A stretch of DNA of 33,114 nt from Candidatus Fermentibacterota bacterium (GTDB lineage: Bacteria > Fermentibacterota > Fermentibacteria > Fermentibacterales > JCC-6): assembly GCA_030609965.1 (NCBI GenBank), contig JAUWSQ010000028.1, positions 1-33,114 on the forward strand. Direction: 5' to 3'. A program made the translations under genes and the position numbers. This document shows, in pieces, positions 22,727-31,584 of the stretch (its first letter is position 1; every line of letters starts with the position of its first letter). The notes under the pieces are model-generated. The model did no database searches, was not told where the DNA came from, and saw only the letters and a list, made by a program, of their open reading frames with translations.

Positions 22727-24430
22727 CTAGAAAGACAGCGTTGCTGAAAGACGCCACTGGTTCAAACTGTCTCCAAGACCCATAAGATCGATTTGTATAT
22801 GATCGTTAGGTGTATATCCAACTCCATAGGAGTAAGGTATTTCCGTGTAGTTATCATCAGTTTCAACGAGAGTTCCGTCTATCGTTTCAAACGGGCTTTC
22901 TATGAACTGATCTTCAGAGCCATCACCGTAAACAATATGTGTAACAAGTGGTGACGCTTCAATCAGTGATGTGGTTTCGGTCTCCGACTCCCACACAAAT
23001 CCCGGGCTTGCTCCCAGGCGTGCAAACACTTTCGGAAGAACTTCAAACTCAAGCCCTACAGGAATGGATATCCTTGTGATACTCTCTGTTGTAATGGTTT
23101 CATCCGTCTGGCTCCATGTTGTAGTAGATACGTAATCATCCGGATCGGCGAACTCAACGTCTCCGTCAGAGTAAGTCTCAACAAGAGTATTGCTGGATTC
23201 ATTATGCACGGTATTACTGAGATCATGCTTGAAGAATCCCATTCCCATGCTGACGGTGAATCCCTCGGAAGGATCAAATGTCAGTTTGGTTCCGAAAGAG
23301 AATAGATCGTCACATATATCTATCTCGGTTCCGCCGGAACCGTTCATATCGAAAATTGTGGAATCGATGAGTGAAGCGATCGATACGATGTAGGACGAAT
23401 CCAGACTGATCGAATACTGATCTGAACTTCCGCTCAGGCTTGCTGTGTAGTATCCTCCCGAGGCTTCCAGAATCCAGTTCTCATCAATTCTCAGGTCCAT
23501 ATTCAGTCCACCGCCGAATCTGCTTCCTCCAGGTGAAACCGCGTAGTTCTCCGACTCGCTCCATGTGGCGATATCGTATACTCCGATCTCCCCGGGAAGG
23601 AAATCCTCGGTTCCGGAAAGCCCGGCCTCGTAGGAAATGTCCGATGAAATGGACGTGAACAGGAACATCCCGCCAATATCCATCATATCTGTTACTGCAG
23701 ATGTGCCTGACAGAGCTATTTCTATACTGCTTCTGTCATCCTTGGAGAACCCTTCTCCACTGGAATCCAGAGTATAGGTTTCAACACCGGTTACAAGATT
23801 TGAATCGGCAATTGAGAGGGATCTGTTATCATCCTCATCCAGCACTTCTGTACTGTTGGTCGTATAGGATACACCAAGGCCGAGTCTGAGTGTTTCGCTG
23901 ACTTCATAGGCTCCGTATACACCTGCTGAAGTCAGTGATGAATCGGTTCTTGCCTCGGCAGTTTCATGAACGGTATGTCGTGAATCAAGTGTTCCGTCAC
24001 CGTTTGTATCAACATATTCTGACCAGGTTCCTTCAACTGTACCCTCTCCGGTAAGGTACGGTGAGCCTCCCGGTCCGAAAAGCGTGATTTCATCAAAGAA
24101 CCTTTCATTCATGAATTCGGTAAGAACCCCGAGTCCGAAAGATGCTTCGAGCGGCACATAACTTCCACCCAGAAGGAAACTCCCCCGGGTATCAGCAGTC
24201 TCATCAAAAACCAGATCCGTTCCGGTTGACAGGTTAGAAAGCCCTGTATAAACCCTTATACCTGGAGCCTCAAGCAGCCTGTCAGGTACCGGCTGAGTAA
24301 ACAGCATACCCGAGAACCAGCGATCAAGATCATCAAGGATCAATCCGCTTGTAGACATGGATCTGAATGTCTGAGGCTGAGCGAACGTGACCGCGCTGAT
24401 CACTATCACCAGCAAAGCCAGTATTTTCAT
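22727..24430 (-). CDS. outer-membrane beta-barrel protein
   Basis: 567-aa protein with a cleavable signal (MKILALLVIVISAVTFAQ), many amphipathic Ser/Thr/Gly-rich strands, acidic turns such as VDTNGDGTLDSRH, and a C-terminus ending WRLSATLSF, as outer-membrane barrels do for BAM recognition. Segments like SFLLGGSYVPLEASFGLGVL resemble FadL/OmpP1-type barrels, but ligand and family are not certain. GGGGGGA site directly before the ATG. In one run with the surface subtilase upstream and a lipoprotein downstream. Confidence 0.75.
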   Translation of the reverse strand: MKILALLVIVISAVTFAQPQTFRSMSTSGLILDDLDRWFSGMLFTQPVPDRLLEAPGIRVYTGLSNLSTGTDLVFDETADTRGSFLLGGSYVPLEASFGLGVLTEFMNERFFDEITLFGPGGSPYLTGEGTVEGTWSEYVDTNGDGTLDSRHTVHETAEARTDSSLTSAGVYGAYEVSETLRLGLGVSYTTNSTEVLDEDDNRSLSIADSNLVTGVETYTLDSSGEGFSKDDRSSIEIALSGTSAVTDMMDIGGMFLFTSISSDISYEAGLSGTEDFLPGEIGVYDIATWSESENYAVSPGGSRFGGGLNMDLRIDENWILEASGGYYTASLSGSSDQYSISLDSSYIVSIASLIDSTIFDMNGSGGTEIDICDDLFSFGTKLTFDPSEGFTVSMGMGFFKHDLSNTVHNESSNTLVETYSDGDVEFADPDDYVSTTTWSQTDETITTESITRISIPVGLEFEVLPKVFARLGASPGFVWESETETTSLIEASPLVTHIVYGDGSEDQFIESPFETIDGTLVETDDNYTEIPYSYGVGYTPNDHIQIDLMGLGDSLNQWRLSATLSF

Positions 24431-24492
24431 ATTCCCCCCTTTTTCAGTAATGAATCAATAATGAATGAATCTAAAGTTCAGACTGGACTCAA

Positions 24493-26355
24493 TTATCTTA
24501 CCAGTGAACATTTCAACAGATTTACGGCACCACCTGTTCTCAGGGATACAATATATACACCAGATGCAGCTGAAGAACCATCTGTATATGTTCCATCCCA
24601 GTGGAATGCCTCACCCGGAAGGGGTGCTCTGAACGAACCGGGGCCGATACTCCTTCTTACCGATTCGTAGATCATATGTCCGGTAAGATCAAACACTGTA
24701 AGCTCAGCATCAACCGGACCGTTCATAAGATCGAAGCCGATATAAATACCTCCTGTTGAAGGGTTGGGGTAAACAGAAGGGGCAGCTGAGCAGGGTGTCT
24801 GGTCTACGAATACCTCTATTTCCAGACCGCCGGCACATAGGGTTCCGGATACAGGTATGACAGAACCGCCCCCCCCTCCATCAATGAGAGTAAACTCACC
24901 AAGCTTTCCGGGACAGAAAGCGAACCATCCCGATCGATTCGTCTCTATCTGGTATATTAAATTATCCATTATCAGAGCAAGTGGGTATTCCGGCATATAC
25001 TCACCACTGCGGCTGGACCTGACTGATCCTGTTACAGAATGATATTTCAAGGCTGCAAAGGCATTGATGATGCCATATCCTGCGCTGTTATCCGGGGAGC
25101 TGCTCTGAGAGGAAGTTGATCGAAGGATGCTCATGATCTCAATCATGGACCACTCCGGATGGGCGCCGTACAAAGCCCCCGCTGCGGAGGACACGAGAGG
25201 CGCCGCGAAGGAGGTCCCATTTCCCTGGGTGTATCCGGAGGTACCCTGGAATGCAAGGCTGACATTATCTCCGAGGGCGCATACGTCCGGCTTTATCCGC
25301 CCATCGAATGTTGGCCCTCTTGAGGAAAATTGAGCAACATTTGCGGCCGCACAAACGGCTCCCACAGCAAATACTGAATCCCCATCGGATGGCGCCATGA
25401 GGGAACCAGGTTCGGGACCCGAATTGCCAATAGCGTTAAATACTACCATTCCCCTTGAAGCAGCAGCATCGGCAGCTATGGTTGTCACAGCTGTATTCCC
25501 GTCAAGATCTGAGTAAGTGTACCAGTCAATATATGCAAGAGAGCTGCTGACGAGATCGCCGCCGTTCAGTTCAATCCATTCGAGTCCCAAAACCCAGTAA
25601 TCCTCCTCCGCCTGGTATTCATCGCTTATATCCTCTGTTTTCGCGAGGATAAACGATGCGTCGGGAATGCCTCCGCAGAATTCTTCCTCTACATACCCTC
25701 CAAGGATCGATAAAACCGCGGTACCATGATCCGACTGGCCGGGTGGATCATCCGGCTGCTGTGAGGGATCACTGTCATCATCTACGAAATCGTACATCAG
25801 GAGTACCGTAATATCACGGAATACATCATGTGTAAGATTGAACCCTGAATCAAGCACGCCTACAACAATTCCTTCCCCCGTCCAGCCGCGGCTGTGGAGT
25901 TCATCAAGTCCTATCTGCGCAAGCTGTGCTGCTGTTACTCCCGAAGCAGGTCCCGCGAAAGTATGAAATTCAGGTGTACGGAATGAACTGGAGGATACAG
26001 GCCGCACATGATCAACGAAAGGTAGGGCAAGAATCTCCTCAAGGCTGCCGCCCGCAGTATTTATGCTGACAGCGTTAAGGAATCTTGACTTCGTTCTGAC
26101 TTCCGCGCAGACAGTCAAATCAGTCACCTGTTCCACATAACCGAACCATGGTTCAAGGTCCAGTTCATCCGCTGCGAACAGCCCGATGGAAGTCCGTCTT
26201 GCGTAAGATGGGGCGTTCAGCAATTCTTCTGATCTGGTCTCAAGCCTGCGTTCAAGATCAGGGCCTCTGTCAGAAAAGAAGACCCACCATGCCCCGGAAG
26301 AAATAGAACCGATCGAAATCAGAATACTACTGAATAATATCAGATGAAGATTCAT
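24493..26355 (-). CDS. S8 (subtilisin-like) serine protease with C-terminal sorting domain
   Basis: 620-aa secreted protease. Signal peptide at about 1-20, then GAWWVFFSDRG and a propeptide-like region to about 125. The catalytic domain has Asp169 in VVGVLDSG, His210 in HGTAVLSILGG, oxyanion Asn311 in AIGNSGPEPG, and Ser382 in GTSFAAP. Residues of about 460-525 look like a linker domain. The last 95 residues (YPNPSTGGIYIGFDL, LTVFDLTGHMIYE, SSAASGVYIVSLRTGG) form the FlgD/type A T9SS-like C-terminal domain, so the enzyme is probably exposed on the surface. It is the second gene of the surface run. Confidence 0.92.
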   Translation of the reverse strand: MNLHLILFSSILISIGSISSGAWWVFFSDRGPDLERRLETRSEELLNAPSYARRTSIGLFAADELDLEPWFGYVEQVTDLTVCAEVRTKSRFLNAVSINTAGGSLEEILALPFVDHVRPVSSSSFRTPEFHTFAGPASGVTAAQLAQIGLDELHSRGWTGEGIVVGVLDSGFNLTHDVFRDITVLLMYDFVDDDSDPSQQPDDPPGQSDHGTAVLSILGGYVEEEFCGGIPDASFILAKTEDISDEYQAEEDYWVLGLEWIELNGGDLVSSSLAYIDWYTYSDLDGNTAVTTIAADAAASRGMVVFNAIGNSGPEPGSLMAPSDGDSVFAVGAVCAAANVAQFSSRGPTFDGRIKPDVCALGDNVSLAFQGTSGYTQGNGTSFAAPLVSSAAGALYGAHPEWSMIEIMSILRSTSSQSSSPDNSAGYGIINAFAALKYHSVTGSVRSSRSGEYMPEYPLALIMDNLIYQIETNRSGWFAFCPGKLGEFTLIDGGGGGSVIPVSGTLCAGGLEIEVFVDQTPCSAAPSVYPNPSTGGIYIGFDLMNGPVDAELTVFDLTGHMIYESVRRSIGPGSFRAPLPGEAFHWDGTYTDGSSAASGVYIVSLRTGGAVNLLKCSLVR

Positions 26356-26373
26356 TGAAGGCTGTAATCGGGA

Positions 26374-26931
26374 TTAAGTATCGGATATATCCCACCACTT
26401 CCAGATATACCATTCCCCCGAAGAGGTATCTTCGCGGCAGATGAAGAGAGCTGTTCCTGATGCCCTAAATCCACCGTCGATAGTATACACCTTAAGATCG
26501 AAGGTGCGATCCAGCTGCAGTGACAGTCCGGTGGGATCACCGGTCCAGGGGTACTGCGATGTTCCAGACAGTGTAAGATCTATAGAGGTAACATTGCTGC
26601 TATTGAACATGCTGATATGAAAATCTTCCTCCAGATCCAGACCCCAGTACTCATCGATCACACCGTTACCAGTATAGTCAGCCCAGTCGACTTCCAGGAG
26701 ATGAAACTCAAAATCATCTCGGAAGCAGGCAAGGTAATGACCTATATCGCGGCTGATATATGCGTATTGAAGGTTCTCAAGGACTTTATAAGCGCTGTCA
26801 ACGGGATTCCAGTACTGGACTGGAGCAGGTTCTCCGGTATCGGGAGAAAATGGATTCCAGCATCCTGAAACGATAATAGCAGTAATAACAGCAGATATAA
26901 TGAGTGTGTTTATTCGAGTATTTCTGGACAT
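26374..26931 (-). CDS. hypothetical lipoprotein
   Basis: 185-aa lipoprotein starting MSRNTRINTLIISAVITAIIVSGC, with lipidated Cys24 and then WNPFSPDTGEP, a start very like the CAQDNPF of the other lipoprotein here. The body has NLQYAYISRDIGHYLACFRDDFEFHL, which suggests an NTF2/SnoaL-like fold, and many aromatic residues near the end. ATG 26931 has AAAGG 5 bases upstream; ATG 26955 with GGAGG 11 bases upstream is possible and adds 8 residues. First gene of the minus-strand surface run. Confidence 0.75.
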   Translation of the reverse strand: MSRNTRINTLIISAVITAIIVSGCWNPFSPDTGEPAPVQYWNPVDSAYKVLENLQYAYISRDIGHYLACFRDDFEFHLLEVDWADYTGNGVIDEYWGLDLEEDFHISMFNSSNVTSIDLTLSGTSQYPWTGDPTGLSLQLDRTFDLKVYTIDGGFRASGTALFICREDTSSGEWYIWKWWDISDT

Positions 26932-27090
26932 AATAACCTTTATTTCCTTAGTCATAAGAGTATGCACCTCCGATTCATATGGTATTAACACCACAACAGG
27001 AAAATTGTTCCAGAGCGGCCCATCGTCAAGGATATCCGAAATCGGTTGACGCTGGCATCCGCTGTCGTCATTTTCAATCAGGAGGACTCT

Positions 27091-28344
27091 TTGATTAATA
27101 TTGTACTTTGTTTGATAATTTCGCTTATCGGTCAGGTTTCTACCGTGGATCAGGCTATCGAGCTATATCTCATGGGGGATATGAATAACAGTATTATAGC
27201 TCTTGAGGATCTTATGGCCGGGGGAACACTATCTCTGGATGAGAAAATCAGAGCTTACCATAGACTGGGTGCTGCCTATTTCGGAGTAGGAGATCATGCC
27301 AGAATGGAATCGGCATTTTACAGCCTGCTCCAGCTGGACCCATACTACGATCTCGGTCCATGGGAGAATCCTCAGCTTCGAAGTCTACTTGAAAACATCA
27401 AGCAGGAAAGCATGTCTACAGTTCTTGTTCAAGGTGAACCCGGGGGGGCTCTTGTTTTCATGAACGGTGAATATGTCGGCTCGGCTCCCTACATCAAGGA
27501 TAACATTTTAAGCAACCGGATCTATTCGTTCACTATAATAGCGGATGGTTACGAAACTGTCGAGCAATCCTGCACTACCCTTCCCGGGCAACTTTATACG
27601 ATGACCTATCAGATGATCCCCATTTCCTTATCCACCGAAATAGCTCTCTCTGATACGGCAGATGCAGGCGGAATAATCGATCCCGTAACGGTCTCCTCAC
27701 TGGAAACCTTACTATCATACGGTCAGGGAATGCATGCGGATATCATCACTCCGGATACTTCAATCACTGCCAACTCTTCAACTTCGGGAACAATAACTAT
27801 TGATCAGCTTAACGCACTTCTTCACGGTGGCGTACAGATGACATCCCTCGGAGGTGTCGGCCCTCTGTCTACCGATGCAGGGGATATCGAAGTAGCCGGC
27901 ACGAGTCAGGGGCTTATGGGAGATATCAGCGGGTATGGAAATACAGGAAGCACTATCGAAACGGCATCTGAAAACCAGGCGAGGATGGTTTTCTCCGATG
28001 TTAACTTAGATACGGAAAACGTACTCCAGACAGATCCAGGCTCTTCATACAGGTCCAGAACCGCAAGCGAAGTAAGGCAAGTGCTGACATCCAAGGAAAG
28101 CGCTGTAATATTCATTTACAACAAGCATCTGCGGGCCGATCCTTTACTTTCCGGAACAGTTCTGATCGAAATGATAATTGAGCCGAGTGGCCGTGTTTCC
28201 AACGTTTCTATCCTGGATTCAACAACATTGAATCCCGCATTCGACCTTGAACTTGCCTCAGCAGCAGGAACGTGGAGGTTCGGCGCTGTGGATGAAAATG
28301 AAGGGCCTCTTCCGGTAATTTACCCATTCCATTTCTCCCGCTGA
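27091..28344 (+). CDS. TPR-PEGA-TonB C-terminal domain envelope protein
   Basis: 417-aa secreted or periplasmic protein. I choose TTG 27091, with a perfect AGGAGG 5 bases upstream, giving the signal-like MINIVLCLIISLIGQVST. Residues of about 20-105 form TPR helices (AYHRLGAAYFGVGDHARMES). Residues of about 122-185 are a PEGA domain (GALVFMNGEYVGSAPY, YSFTIIADGYETVE). After a Ser/Thr-rich linker, the last 90 residues resemble the TonB/AgmX C-terminal domain (LRADPLLSGTVLIEMIIEPSG, then RVSNVSILDSTTLNPAFD). Divergent from the lipoprotein gene. Confidence 0.8.
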   Translation: MINIVLCLIISLIGQVSTVDQAIELYLMGDMNNSIIALEDLMAGGTLSLDEKIRAYHRLGAAYFGVGDHARMESAFYSLLQLDPYYDLGPWENPQLRSLLENIKQESMSTVLVQGEPGGALVFMNGEYVGSAPYIKDNILSNRIYSFTIIADGYETVEQSCTTLPGQLYTMTYQMIPISLSTEIALSDTADAGGIIDPVTVSSLETLLSYGQGMHADIITPDTSITANSSTSGTITIDQLNALLHGGVQMTSLGGVGPLSTDAGDIEVAGTSQGLMGDISGYGNTGSTIETASENQARMVFSDVNLDTENVLQTDPGSSYRSRTASEVRQVLTSKESAVIFIYNKHLRADPLLSGTVLIEMIIEPSGRVSNVSILDSTTLNPAFDLELASAAGTWRFGAVDENEGPLPVIYPFHFSR

Positions 28345-28427
28345 TCTCTCAGATAAGAATTGCGGGGACTGCCAGCATTCAATGAAGCGTGAAGGAAGGC
28401 CACAATGAAAAGAGCATGGAGGATATT

Positions 28428-29018
28428 TTGAGTGAGAAAAGAGTAATCGAAATTCTGAAATCATGTGACGCTCTGCTTGAAGGACATTTCAGATATACAT
28501 CGGGGCGCCATGGAAAGCAGTATTTCGAGAAGATCCGCATTGTTCAGGAGCCGCAATATGTAGACGAACTGGGCAGGATGATGGCTACAGAGATGGATGA
28601 TATAAGAGAAAACATAGATCTTGTGTGCGCCCCAGCTTACGGGGCTATAGTTTTCGGTTTTGCGACTGCCCTTCATATGGGGAGAAGCTTTACCTTTCTA
28701 CAGAGGAACAGTGAAGGAAACATGTCGGTCAGGTCGGGTTTCAGGGATATTATTCGAGGCAGCAGGATACTCCTTGTAGAAGACGTCTGCACTACAGGAG
28801 GCAGTGTCGTTGAATCGATTGACACACTGAATTTCGCAGGAGCGGAAGTCGTTCAGATTGGCCTGATCGTAGACAGAACCGCGGGTAAACTGAAGTTCAA
28901 ATCACCATACAGAGCTCTACTCAGCGTTGATGCAGTCAGCTGGGATATCGAAGAATGCCCTTTATGCAAAGAAGGTATTCCCATAACGGTACCCGGTTCA
29001 TCCGGCAGGAAAGCGTAG
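28428..29018 (+). CDS. pyrE: orotate phosphoribosyltransferase
   Basis: Joins orotate and PRPP to make OMP in pyrimidine synthesis. The 196-aa product has the PRPP loop LLVEDVCTTGGS at about residues 115-126, RYTSGRHGKQYFEK, and APAYGAIVFG. The C-terminal tail CPLCKEGIP is shared with a subset of PyrE proteins. TTG 28428 has GGAGG 5 bases upstream, better than the in-frame ATG 28416 or GTG 28389. It follows the TonB-like gene by about 80 bases and faces the diguanylate cyclase gene. Confidence 0.93.
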   Translation: MSEKRVIEILKSCDALLEGHFRYTSGRHGKQYFEKIRIVQEPQYVDELGRMMATEMDDIRENIDLVCAPAYGAIVFGFATALHMGRSFTFLQRNSEGNMSVRSGFRDIIRGSRILLVEDVCTTGGSVVESIDTLNFAGAEVVQIGLIVDRTAGKLKFKSPYRALLSVDAVSWDIEECPLCKEGIPITVPGSSGRKA

Positions 29019-29032
29019 GAACGAGTCCGGAG

Positions 29033-29935
29033 TTACTTGCAGGACATGACGAGATTTCTTCCCGCCTTCTTTGCCCGGAAAAGAGCTGAATCGGCAGCGG
29101 CAATCAGGGAAAAGGAATGCTTTTCGGAATTTATGGTCGTACAGCATCCAATACTGCAGGTAATGCTCATGGAATTTATTACATTGTCGATCTGAAGGGT
29201 CTCGGTTTGCGTCCTGATGCGGTTCCCGATAGCGAGACAGTCCTTATCATCGGTTCTTGGAAGAACTATGAGGAATTCCTCACCACCATAGCGACCAATT
29301 CTGTCAAAAGATCTGCAACTCTGGGTGAGAAGATTGGAGAATCTAATGAGAACCTCATCGCCGATCTGATGACCGCAGGTGTCGTTCACTGTCTTGAATC
29401 TGTCCAGATCCAGCATCAGGATGCTCGTTGAGGTGGCATCTCTCCTGCCCCTGTCAAGCTCCATACTCAATTCCTTGAGAATAGCAGCGTGGTTCAGCAA
29501 GCCCGTAAGGCTGTCTGTCCGGACAAGATACTTGAGGCAATTATTGAGATCTATCAGCTTTTTCTCCAGCTGCGCGGTTCTCACTCCGACACCAATTCTG
29601 GCCTTAAGTTCTATTAAATCAGTCTTCTTTGAAATGTAATCGTTTGCTCCGGCTTTTAGAGCTCTGCTTATGTCATCCGATCCAATCCTTGCGCTGTTAA
29701 TGATGATATAACAGATATTTTCACTATCAGACATCCGGATTTTCCGACAGACCTCTATGCCGTCCATACCGGGCATCATCCAGTCAAGCAGAACTACAGA
29801 GCATTCCTTCTGCTTGATACTCTCAAGGGCGTCCGCACCATTGTTTACAGTTATTGACTCGTAACCGAGGTCGGATACAACCTGAGAAAGAATCTTCCGG
29901 TTAATCGGATCATCATCCACAATAAGTATCTTCAT
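29033..29935 (-). CDS. response regulator with GGDEF domain (diguanylate cyclase)
   Basis: 300-aa two-domain protein, probably controlling c-di-GMP. The receiver domain has acidic residues at 7-9, phosphoacceptor Asp51 in LLDWMMPGMDG, and Lys in ISKKTD. The GGDEF domain starts near 140 (DSLTGLLNHAA) and has the active site GGEEF at 217-221. The inhibitory I-site RSFD lies five residues before it, so product inhibition is expected. ATG 29935 (MKILIVDDD) is the natural start. No partner kinase gene is next to it. Convergent with pyrE, 14 bases apart. Confidence 0.93.
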   Translation of the reverse strand: MKILIVDDDPINRKILSQVVSDLGYESITVNNGADALESIKQKECSVVLLDWMMPGMDGIEVCRKIRMSDSENICYIIINSARIGSDDISRALKAGANDYISKKTDLIELKARIGVGVRTAQLEKKLIDLNNCLKYLVRTDSLTGLLNHAAILKELSMELDRGRRDATSTSILMLDLDRFKTVNDTCGHQIGDEVLIRFSNLLTQSCRSFDRIGRYGGEEFLIVLPRTDDKDCLAIGNRIRTQTETLQIDNVINSMSITCSIGCCTTINSEKHSFSLIAAADSALFRAKKAGRNLVMSCK

Positions 29936-29964
29936 TCTATCACCAATCGGTAAAATCATCAACA

Positions 29965-29992
29965 ATATTAAATGATCAGGAAGTGGAAACAA
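29965..29992 (-). promoter_or_regulatory. candidate sigma70 promoter for the diguanylate cyclase gene
   Basis: TTGTTT (29992-29987) and TAATAT (29970-29965) are 16 bases apart on the minus strand, about 30 bases before the start codon. It fits a gene with its own transcript, since the upstream mtfA-like gene ends about 100 bases away. Confidence 0.45.
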
Positions 29993-30035
29993 GACCCATT
30001 CCAGTTAAGTGAAATATTGAAGAGGAATAATCCGG

Positions 30036-30908
30036 TTATGGATCCTGTTTAAAAAACTCCGATAGTTGTTTGTAGAGGTCCGGTGCTTTCTTCTTCATCA
30101 TTTCAGGTTTTTCAAAAAAAGCTTCAACTGAACAGGCAAAGAATTCGGCCGGGTTTGTTCCGGCATACTGGCGCAGCATGGATTTTCCTTTGTGAACTTT
30201 CTCGAATTCCCTTTGCATCACTTCTATCCAGGGGCGATAGGCTCCCAGAGAGAGCTCATCCGGGATTCCATCGGGGTGGTATCCGTCAAGCACATGCGCG
30301 AATTCATGATAACCAACATTGTAACCATCGTTATCATGCTGAAATCCGCTAAGGAGGTGTGGCAGGGAGAGGATCACGTTTCCCGCGGAATGCACAAGTC
30401 CAGCAGCCACTGAATCACTGCCTCGGAGATCGGTCGAATACGAGCCATCGGTCCTGAAACCTCCGGGATAGATGAGAATATCACCGAAATCCCTGTATTC
30501 CCATTCCGGTCTTTTAAAGACAAGCCGGATTGCTGTTGCGGCAACGAGCAGCTGAACTTTTCTGGTAATCTCAACATCATCAACGCCAGTGATGGTATGT
30601 TCCTTCAGGAATATTGCTATGTCAGCCTCGTAGGTCCGTTTGTCGTCCCCGGTCATAGAGCTGTAAAAAGTAACGTATTCCGATAGAATAGCCCTGTCCT
30701 CGTTACTGAGCGGGTTTTTGGAGATACTTCTCCGTCTCCTGTACTTTGGATAGTATATGCCCAGGTAATAAACGGCACCGATCGCAAAAATCACAGGTAC
30801 AACTATCAGAGCCCTGCGGGTAAGCAAAAATGGAACGCTGAAAAGAAGGCAGGCCAGGAATGTTATTCCCAGCCTTTCCTCTATTTTCCTGCGTGGAAAT
30901 ATTTCCAT
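30036..30908 (-). CDS. MtfA-type zinc metallopeptidase (M90), membrane-anchored
   Basis: 290-aa protein. Two adjacent hydrophobic segments (about residues 15-50) anchor it, unlike E. coli MtfA, which is soluble. The zinc motif HEFAH lies at 201-205, followed by VLDGYHPDGIP and, at about 252-262, TNPAEFFACSVEAFF, which carries the third ligand Glu. SFSYxx-type NVILSLPHLL precedes it. MtfA is known to bind the sugar repressor Mlc in E. coli; no such link is visible here. Five bases after the coiled-coil gene. Confidence 0.85.
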   Translation of the reverse strand: MEIFPRRKIEERLGITFLACLLFSVPFLLTRRALIVVPVIFAIGAVYYLGIYYPKYRRRRSISKNPLSNEDRAILSEYVTFYSSMTGDDKRTYEADIAIFLKEHTITGVDDVEITRKVQLLVAATAIRLVFKRPEWEYRDFGDILIYPGGFRTDGSYSTDLRGSDSVAAGLVHSAGNVILSLPHLLSGFQHDNDGYNVGYHEFAHVLDGYHPDGIPDELSLGAYRPWIEVMQREFEKVHKGKSMLRQYAGTNPAEFFACSVEAFFEKPEMMKKKAPDLYKQLSEFFKQDP

Positions 30909-30913
30909 ACAGT

Positions 30914-31477
30914 CTATACCTCTTTAATGAAATGCCGCTCTACGTGAATACGCTTCAGCTCCATTTTGAAGATATCCCTGTCCGTCTGCTCACTTTTCAG
31001 TTCCTCACTGGCTTCAGTGAGTCTGTGCTTTTCAAGGCGGAATGCTCTCCAGGCCTTACTGTAGGCTTCCTTGAGAGCTACAAGCTCATCAGGTTCAAGC
31101 TTGCTGTCCTTAGCATTGTCAGCTGCATCCCTTGCTTTCTCAAAGGCTATCCTAGCCTCAGAGGCAAGGATGGTCTCTTCCTTGACTTCCTGTTTGAATT
31201 CCTTGATCTCATCTTCGCTGAAGCTCATCTCCTCCTTGATACCCTCTTCGAGTTCATCAAGCAGCGGTGACAGAAAGGTTTTCATATCCTCAATAAACCC
31301 ACGGTACCTCTCTACAGTTTTCTTGAGTTTCTTCTCCTTGCGGATATTGTGCAGCTGATTGAGTTTTTCCTGCCAGTCATGCAGCTGTCGGACGCTATCT
31401 ACGAGATCTCGTCTCACTGCATTCTTGTAATGGATATCCGTCTTGAGCTTTCTCTCGACAATAGTGTGTTCGGTCAT
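30914..31477 (-). CDS. coiled-coil protein, unknown function
   Basis: 187-aa charged helical protein with no signal peptide or membrane segment. Long heptad-like runs rich in Glu and Lys (LHDWQEKLNQLHNIRKEKKL, ELEEGIKEEMSFSEDEIKEF, ASEARIAFEKARDAADNA) suggest an elongated coiled coil. I do not recognise the family. It is first in a two-gene unit with the MtfA-like peptidase (5-base gap), so the two may work together, perhaps as partner or scaffold. ATG start with GGGAGC 5-6 bases upstream. Confidence 0.7.
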   Translation of the reverse strand: MTEHTIVERKLKTDIHYKNAVRRDLVDSVRQLHDWQEKLNQLHNIRKEKKLKKTVERYRGFIEDMKTFLSPLLDELEEGIKEEMSFSEDEIKEFKQEVKEETILASEARIAFEKARDAADNAKDSKLEPDELVALKEAYSKAWRAFRLEKHRLTEASEELKSEQTDRDIFKMELKRIHVERHFIKEV

Positions 31478-31535
31478 TGAAATGCTCCCTTGAATGTATT
31501 CGATAAAGTATTACGTGTTCTTTGCGCAGCCCCGA

Positions 31536-31564
31536 TAAATTGTTCAGAAAAGGCTTTCTGTCAA
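31536..31564 (-). promoter_or_regulatory. promoter with operator-like dyad upstream of coiled-coil/mtfA-like unit
   Basis: TTGACA (31564-31559, consensus) and AATTTA (31541-31536) are 17 bases apart on the minus strand. A perfect 6-4-6 inverted repeat, CAGAAA AGGC TTTCTG as written on the plus strand (31545-31560), overlaps the -35 end and spacer. A repressor bound there would block RNA polymerase. The start codon is about 60 bases downstream. Confidence 0.5.
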
Positions 31565-31584
31565 GGTTGAATGTACGGGAATGA

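Noticed and set aside
24431..24492. Terminator or promoter between barrel and subtilase genes
   Set aside because: Only short ATTCATT direct repeats are present; no stem with a U-tract and no good promoter boxes.
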